This document shows, piece after piece, positions 60,641 through 64,000 of a DNA stretch of 64,000 bases. Position 1 is the stretch's first letter. Every line of letters starts with the position of its first letter. A program made the translations under genes and the position numbers. Under the pieces are notes generated by a model. The model was not told the origin of the DNA and did not search any database. It worked only from the letters and a program-made list of their open reading frames with translations. The DNA is from Paraescarpia echinospica. Taxonomy: Eukaryota > Annelida > Polychaeta > Sabellida > Siboglinidae. Where the stretch lies: the NCBI GenBank assembly GCA_020002185.1, contig CM034531.1, positions 84,690,183 to 84,754,182 on the forward strand, given 5' to 3'.

Positions 60641-61083
60641 TTATTACAGGTAGCTACTGCTAAATGATTTTACCAAAACAAGACGCTGGCCGCCAGCAAC
60701 CTTAACACCCCTGGCTAGTCCACTACACACGCACGTGACGATGTGACCTAGAAACGCGATGCCTTGCAACAGCATGAACACCTTTGTGTGCTGGCAGGTC
60801 ATTGCATATTTTATACTATCATTATATATTGGTACATTAATTAACACATAGTGTATGAATAGAACATTTTGTTAATCACACATGCCGGCTACGGTCCTGC
60901 TGGTGCTTTGCAACAGTCTGTCGCGAACAGGCTCTGGTCTATCGACTTGCAAAGTTTGGCGGCCCCTCAGATCAAAACATATTTTAATAATTTGTGTACA
61001 CTTCATGATTAAGAATTAAATGACACTTCTAACTGTAGAAGTCTCCAGATATGAACAAAATAAGGACTACTTGGCGATATATG
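60641..61083. other. Spacer in RPL27 intron
   Basis: Nothing recognised, except that about 60930-61060 resembles the sequence at about 62685-62785 on the far side of the next element. Confidence 0.4.
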
Positions 61084-62663
61084 CAGAGTTCGAAATAGCA
61101 CTTGTCCGTTTGTCCGGGACAAGTGATTTTTGGCCCGGACAAGTAAAATGACTCTACATGGTTATCCGGTGGACAAGTGAAAATTTACAGTAAATAGTGA
61201 TGCGTGCAACATTGCAAACTTTTTATTTGAGGAAAATCAAACGTAAATGAAGTTCGCTAGCGATCTCACGCATTGCAATTTTGTTAGTGTGTCGGCGTCT
61301 TGTCGTTCCGCAGCCAGTGTGTTATACGCGTCAGCGTTCGACCGAGTTTATTGCCTGTGATAACAGGGTCATCCGCTGAGCGCACCAACCTAGTTCTGTC
61401 ATACGCGTAGGACAGGCTCCGCATCAGCCACTGTTGATCGAGGCTGTATTTCATAAAATCGTAAATCGTTCAGTTTGGCTGACATACAACTTGCTTCCAC
61501 TCACGGATCATATTTGATGACATTTTGAAATAGTACACTGTATCGCTGGCTGTTATTTGAATAATTATGTAGTTTTAACCACTATTATGCCTAACCCACG
61601 CGGACTCGGCAGTCTTCCAAGTCATCGAACTTCCGATCCAGATCGGTAACAATTTTCAAAACTTGTAACTGGCTGTCTGGTAAATCTATGGTGGTGGTTG
61701 ATAAACGGAATATTAATGAAATTTCAGAAGTGTTGTTGTATGTATGTAACATTTATTTTAACCATAAATTGCGAGTTTTCGAAGCCGAATTATGCAAAAC
61801 GCGAGGCCGGGGACGGAGTGCCAACTGCCGTTGACATGTCGACTTCCGCCAACTACGGCGGTCCACGCGCGGCAGCAACGTTACGACGTAACTAAATCTA
61901 AAAATGATATTCCGCCTGGTAAATGTAATTCGGGCACCGTTAAAACTGTTTTATCATCATTGAAAAATATGCGTTCGTTTGCTGATGTTCAATTGAATAT
62001 TATCTTCGTTTGTAAAAAAAAACAGAAATTTTTTAATATTGAAGTTCATAGAGGTTGAACAAAATGATATCAGATTATATAGTTTATTATTATTTTTGTG
62101 ATAACATTTCCTGGCTTTGTATTGGTCGTGTTCCTGATGGTTGAGTGGCATCTTCAATGACAAACTGATGCCAACATTTTACAGTAGTGTTATATATATA
62201 TATATATCATATTAAACATAAACAGTTGTTGTTATAACAAATAGCAAGAAAAACAATTGTCTCATTCCTATCATCGTAAAAATTATTTGTTATTAATAAA
62301 AGCGTTCATATAAGCATCACAAAATATTGGTATACATCATGTAATGTGTCTACTTTTAGTATTCGTGATGAATAATAATGATAAATGGACCGGATAATAG
62401 TTGCAAATATAATTTTGCAATTTAAAAATTTGCAGATTAAATCAAATTGTGTCTTTGATCACAAGTCACTCAGATGTACATGCAACGAAACAGCAGGAAC
62501 ATTGTGTTGTTGTCATAAAAATAAGACAGACTTTTACGTTTTTTTTGAAGCTTCGATTCCCCTTGACAACCACTCGGACAAGTTAAAATTTTGGCGGACA
62601 AGTAGATTTCAAAACTTACTTGTCCAGCGGACAAGTAAATATTCTGGCTTATTTCTATCGCTG
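61084..62663. mobile_element. hAT-like element with GGACAAGT subterminal repeats, 1.6 kb
   Basis: Left end CAGAGTTCGAAATAGCACTT; right end on the other strand CAGCGATAGAAATAAGCC. Both ends carry repeated GGACAAGT/ACTTGTCC motifs: at least four within 61100-61180 and four within 62575-62635. This is a typical transposase-binding layout. The flanks GATATATG and GATATGTA are a poor 8-bp match. Frames at 61698-62058 (with MSTSANYGGPRAAATLRRN) have no family I know and may be decayed internal coding sequence. Confidence 0.6.
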
Positions 62664-63250
62664 ATATGTATAGTTGAGGCGTTGCGAAACAGAGTCTGCT
62701 GACTTGCGAAGGTTGGCGTCTCCTCAGACGAAAAACATGAGAAAGAATTTAACGGCAAATTTAATGGTAGAAGTCTGGATTAACAAAATCTGCAGTGGCC
62801 ACAACGGCGGATGGCATTACATTTACTAGCGATTTATCACTGTATGTTTTGGACAGATTATTTGATAGTTTTAGTGAAGAATCTTTGTTGGATGTTGACG
62901 ATCGACACAATAACGATGTCGGCGAACTTAGTATACAACCGTGTTCAGCAACTGCAAAAACGTTGAAATCTTGGTGGCCATCTTGGATTGCAGGTTACCA
63001 TGATGACGGAATGTAACATTTTACTCACTGATTATCATACTTTCCGAAAATATATAACATTCCTATTCATAAAATGCATTTTTGTTGCTCAAATCGTGAC
63101 TTGGAGTGAGGTAATCCATTGTCTTGCATATTCACTCAGAATGCAGTAATCAGTGGTAACAGCTGGTCAAGGCTGTAGTACTAAAATGGTTAAGATTAAC
63201 AGAGAAGTCATTTCTCTGCGTACCTGTGCTACGGACTGTAACTTATGGTG
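62664..63250. other. Spacer in RPL27 intron with one unexplained frame
   Basis: A 73-codon plus-strand frame at 62795-63016 encodes an acidic segment (DRLFDSFSEESLLDVDDRHN). I recognise no family and see no splice borders that convince me. Confidence 0.3.
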
Positions 63251-63254
63251 AACG

Positions 63255-63620
63255 TTGTTTCAGCCGACACGTGGCCTTACTGAGTAACATTAAACAACTG
63301 AACACTCTCAGCTCTTTCAAAAGACACTTAAAAACACATCTCTTTAAACTGGCGTACGACTGACATGATTGAGTCACACTCGTTTTAATGACATTGGTAC
63401 ATACTATTTATTTGTAATGTTTCATTCATGTGTGTATTATAAATGTAATTTCTGTGTTATTTATTTGTTATGTTTAAATCAGCTCTTTTGTACTATTTAT
63501 TTAAAAAATAATCTATATTTTATAAGTTTAATTTAATTTATGTAGCTTTATGTAAAGTGCCCGAGACGATTTGATCTCAAATGAATTCAGGCGCTATATA
63601 AATTCCGATATTATTATAAA
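63255..63620 (+). mobile_element. LINE 3' end fragment
   Basis: Plus strand encodes LNTLSSFKRHLKTHLFKLAY and a stop, the universal end of many LINE polyproteins (SFK..LKTHLF..A). An AT-rich 3' region and the tail AGGCGCTATATAAATTC follow. Severely 5'-truncated. Confidence 0.8.
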
Positions 63621-63902
63621 GATGAGAAGACTATGTGAAGAGATTTGGTAGGAATGGGAAAAAGCGTGAGATAGGGGAGTCAAAATGGATGGTGGAGACG
63701 ACAGTGAAATGAGACCGAGACAAAGAAATATAAACTTGGTGAATAGTCTCAACGTCAGCCTCACCTCGGACTTTAGGGAAGAAAAAATGTGCATTAAATC
63801 CAATTGAGTGCAAATTGTGCAGTATCAAACACTTGTGGCTTTCTGGGGAATATTACAAAGTCACTGAACTGTCAACAGTGGTTACTAATCCATGACACTT
63901 AC
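63621..63902. other. Intron sequence next to the RPL27 donor
   Basis: Nothing recognised apart from the minus-strand donor GTAAGTG at its right edge. Minus-strand frames here are short and intronic. Confidence 0.4.
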
Positions 63903-64000
63903 CGCTCCTCGAACTTCATTTTTGCCTCGCGCTTGGCCTTTTGCCGCCTGGCGGGATCCTTGAAGGCCTCCTTGTTGATGACACCCTTGTCCAGGTTCAC
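63903..64000 (-). CDS. RPL27: RPL27 (eL27) penultimate exon, cut by the window edge
   Basis: Cytosolic 60S subunit protein eL27. The minus strand encodes [32 protein letters not shown] and two bases of Arg before the donor CG/GTAAGTG. The human protein has, at the same place, [20 protein letters not shown] followed by RREAKVKFEER. With the terminal exon it gives the last 48 of about 136 residues, a perfect junction. GC-rich codon choice (CTG, AAG, GCC) contrasts with the AT-rich surroundings, as expected of a highly expressed gene. The KOW-domain N-terminal part lies beyond the window. Confidence 0.96.

Larger units (their letters stand above)
57563..63902 (-). other. RPL27 last intron, 6.3 kb
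   Basis: Donor GAGCG/GTAAGTG at 63902-63901, acceptor TTTCAG/A at 57563. Long for a ribosomal-protein intron. It holds a hAT MITE with a nested LINE, a second hAT-like element, a small duplication at 58360-58460 and a LINE 3' end at 63255-63620. Stretches 57563-58350 and 58470-59278 hold nothing I recognise. Confidence 0.9.

Overview
This window is eukaryotic, from an animal genome. Evidence is spliced protein-coding genes with GT..AG introns, many non-LTR retrotransposon (LINE) fragments, DNA-transposon relics, a tRNA-derived SINE and very abundant satellite and minisatellite arrays. Gene content (CCDC93, DUSP19, RPL27) is generic to metazoans. The TE style and AT-rich introns fit a marine invertebrate, perhaps a mollusc, but that is inference. 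About 1 kb (29670-30669) is an assembly gap of exactly 1000 N. There are no operons, CRISPR arrays or bacterial features.

Left part (1-33 kb): no host gene recognised. It holds a minus-strand LINE relic (1.1-1.95 kb), a (CA)n tract (3.1 kb), a 43-bp minisatellite abutting a 6.4-kb, 72-bp satellite with higher-order structure (6.3-13.4 kb), a minus-strand LINE end (13.4-14.0 kb), a pogo/Tigger-like DNA transposon relic (14.0-14.9 kb), an interlocked inverted repeat (18.2-18.6 kb), a 14-bp alternating purine-pyrimidine minisatellite (18.7-19.1 kb), degenerate LINE ORF1 and ORF2 (21.6-25.8 kb), a second LINE end joined to it (25.8-26.9 kb), a third LINE interrupted by a precisely inserted RTE-type 3' end (27.7-28.8 kb) and a 47-bp minisatellite that runs into the N gap.

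Middle (33.1-47.6 kb, plus strand): the last ten coding exons of CCDC93, a coiled-coil subunit of the endosomal-recycling CCC complex. All splice phases join into one 261-residue C-terminal reading frame. Its introns are loaded with four unrelated minisatellites (44, 23, 28 and 36 bp), a piggyBac-like MITE, a hAT-like element with a nested LINE, and a tRNA-SINE.

Right part (48-64 kb, minus strand): a foldback element separates CCDC93 from the convergent, complete two-exon DUSP19 gene (a dual-specificity phosphatase). After more LINE relics come the last two exons of RPL27 (ribosomal protein eL27), split by a 6.3-kb intron containing a hAT MITE with a nested LINE, a second hAT-like element and a LINE 3' end. 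The genes are functionally unrelated; the window reads as three ordinary host genes in a repeat-rich landscape. I found no convincing new gene system. The most unusual things are structural: the higher-order satellite, a minisatellite apparently born from a splice donor, interlocked inverted repeats and several precisely resolvable nested insertions.
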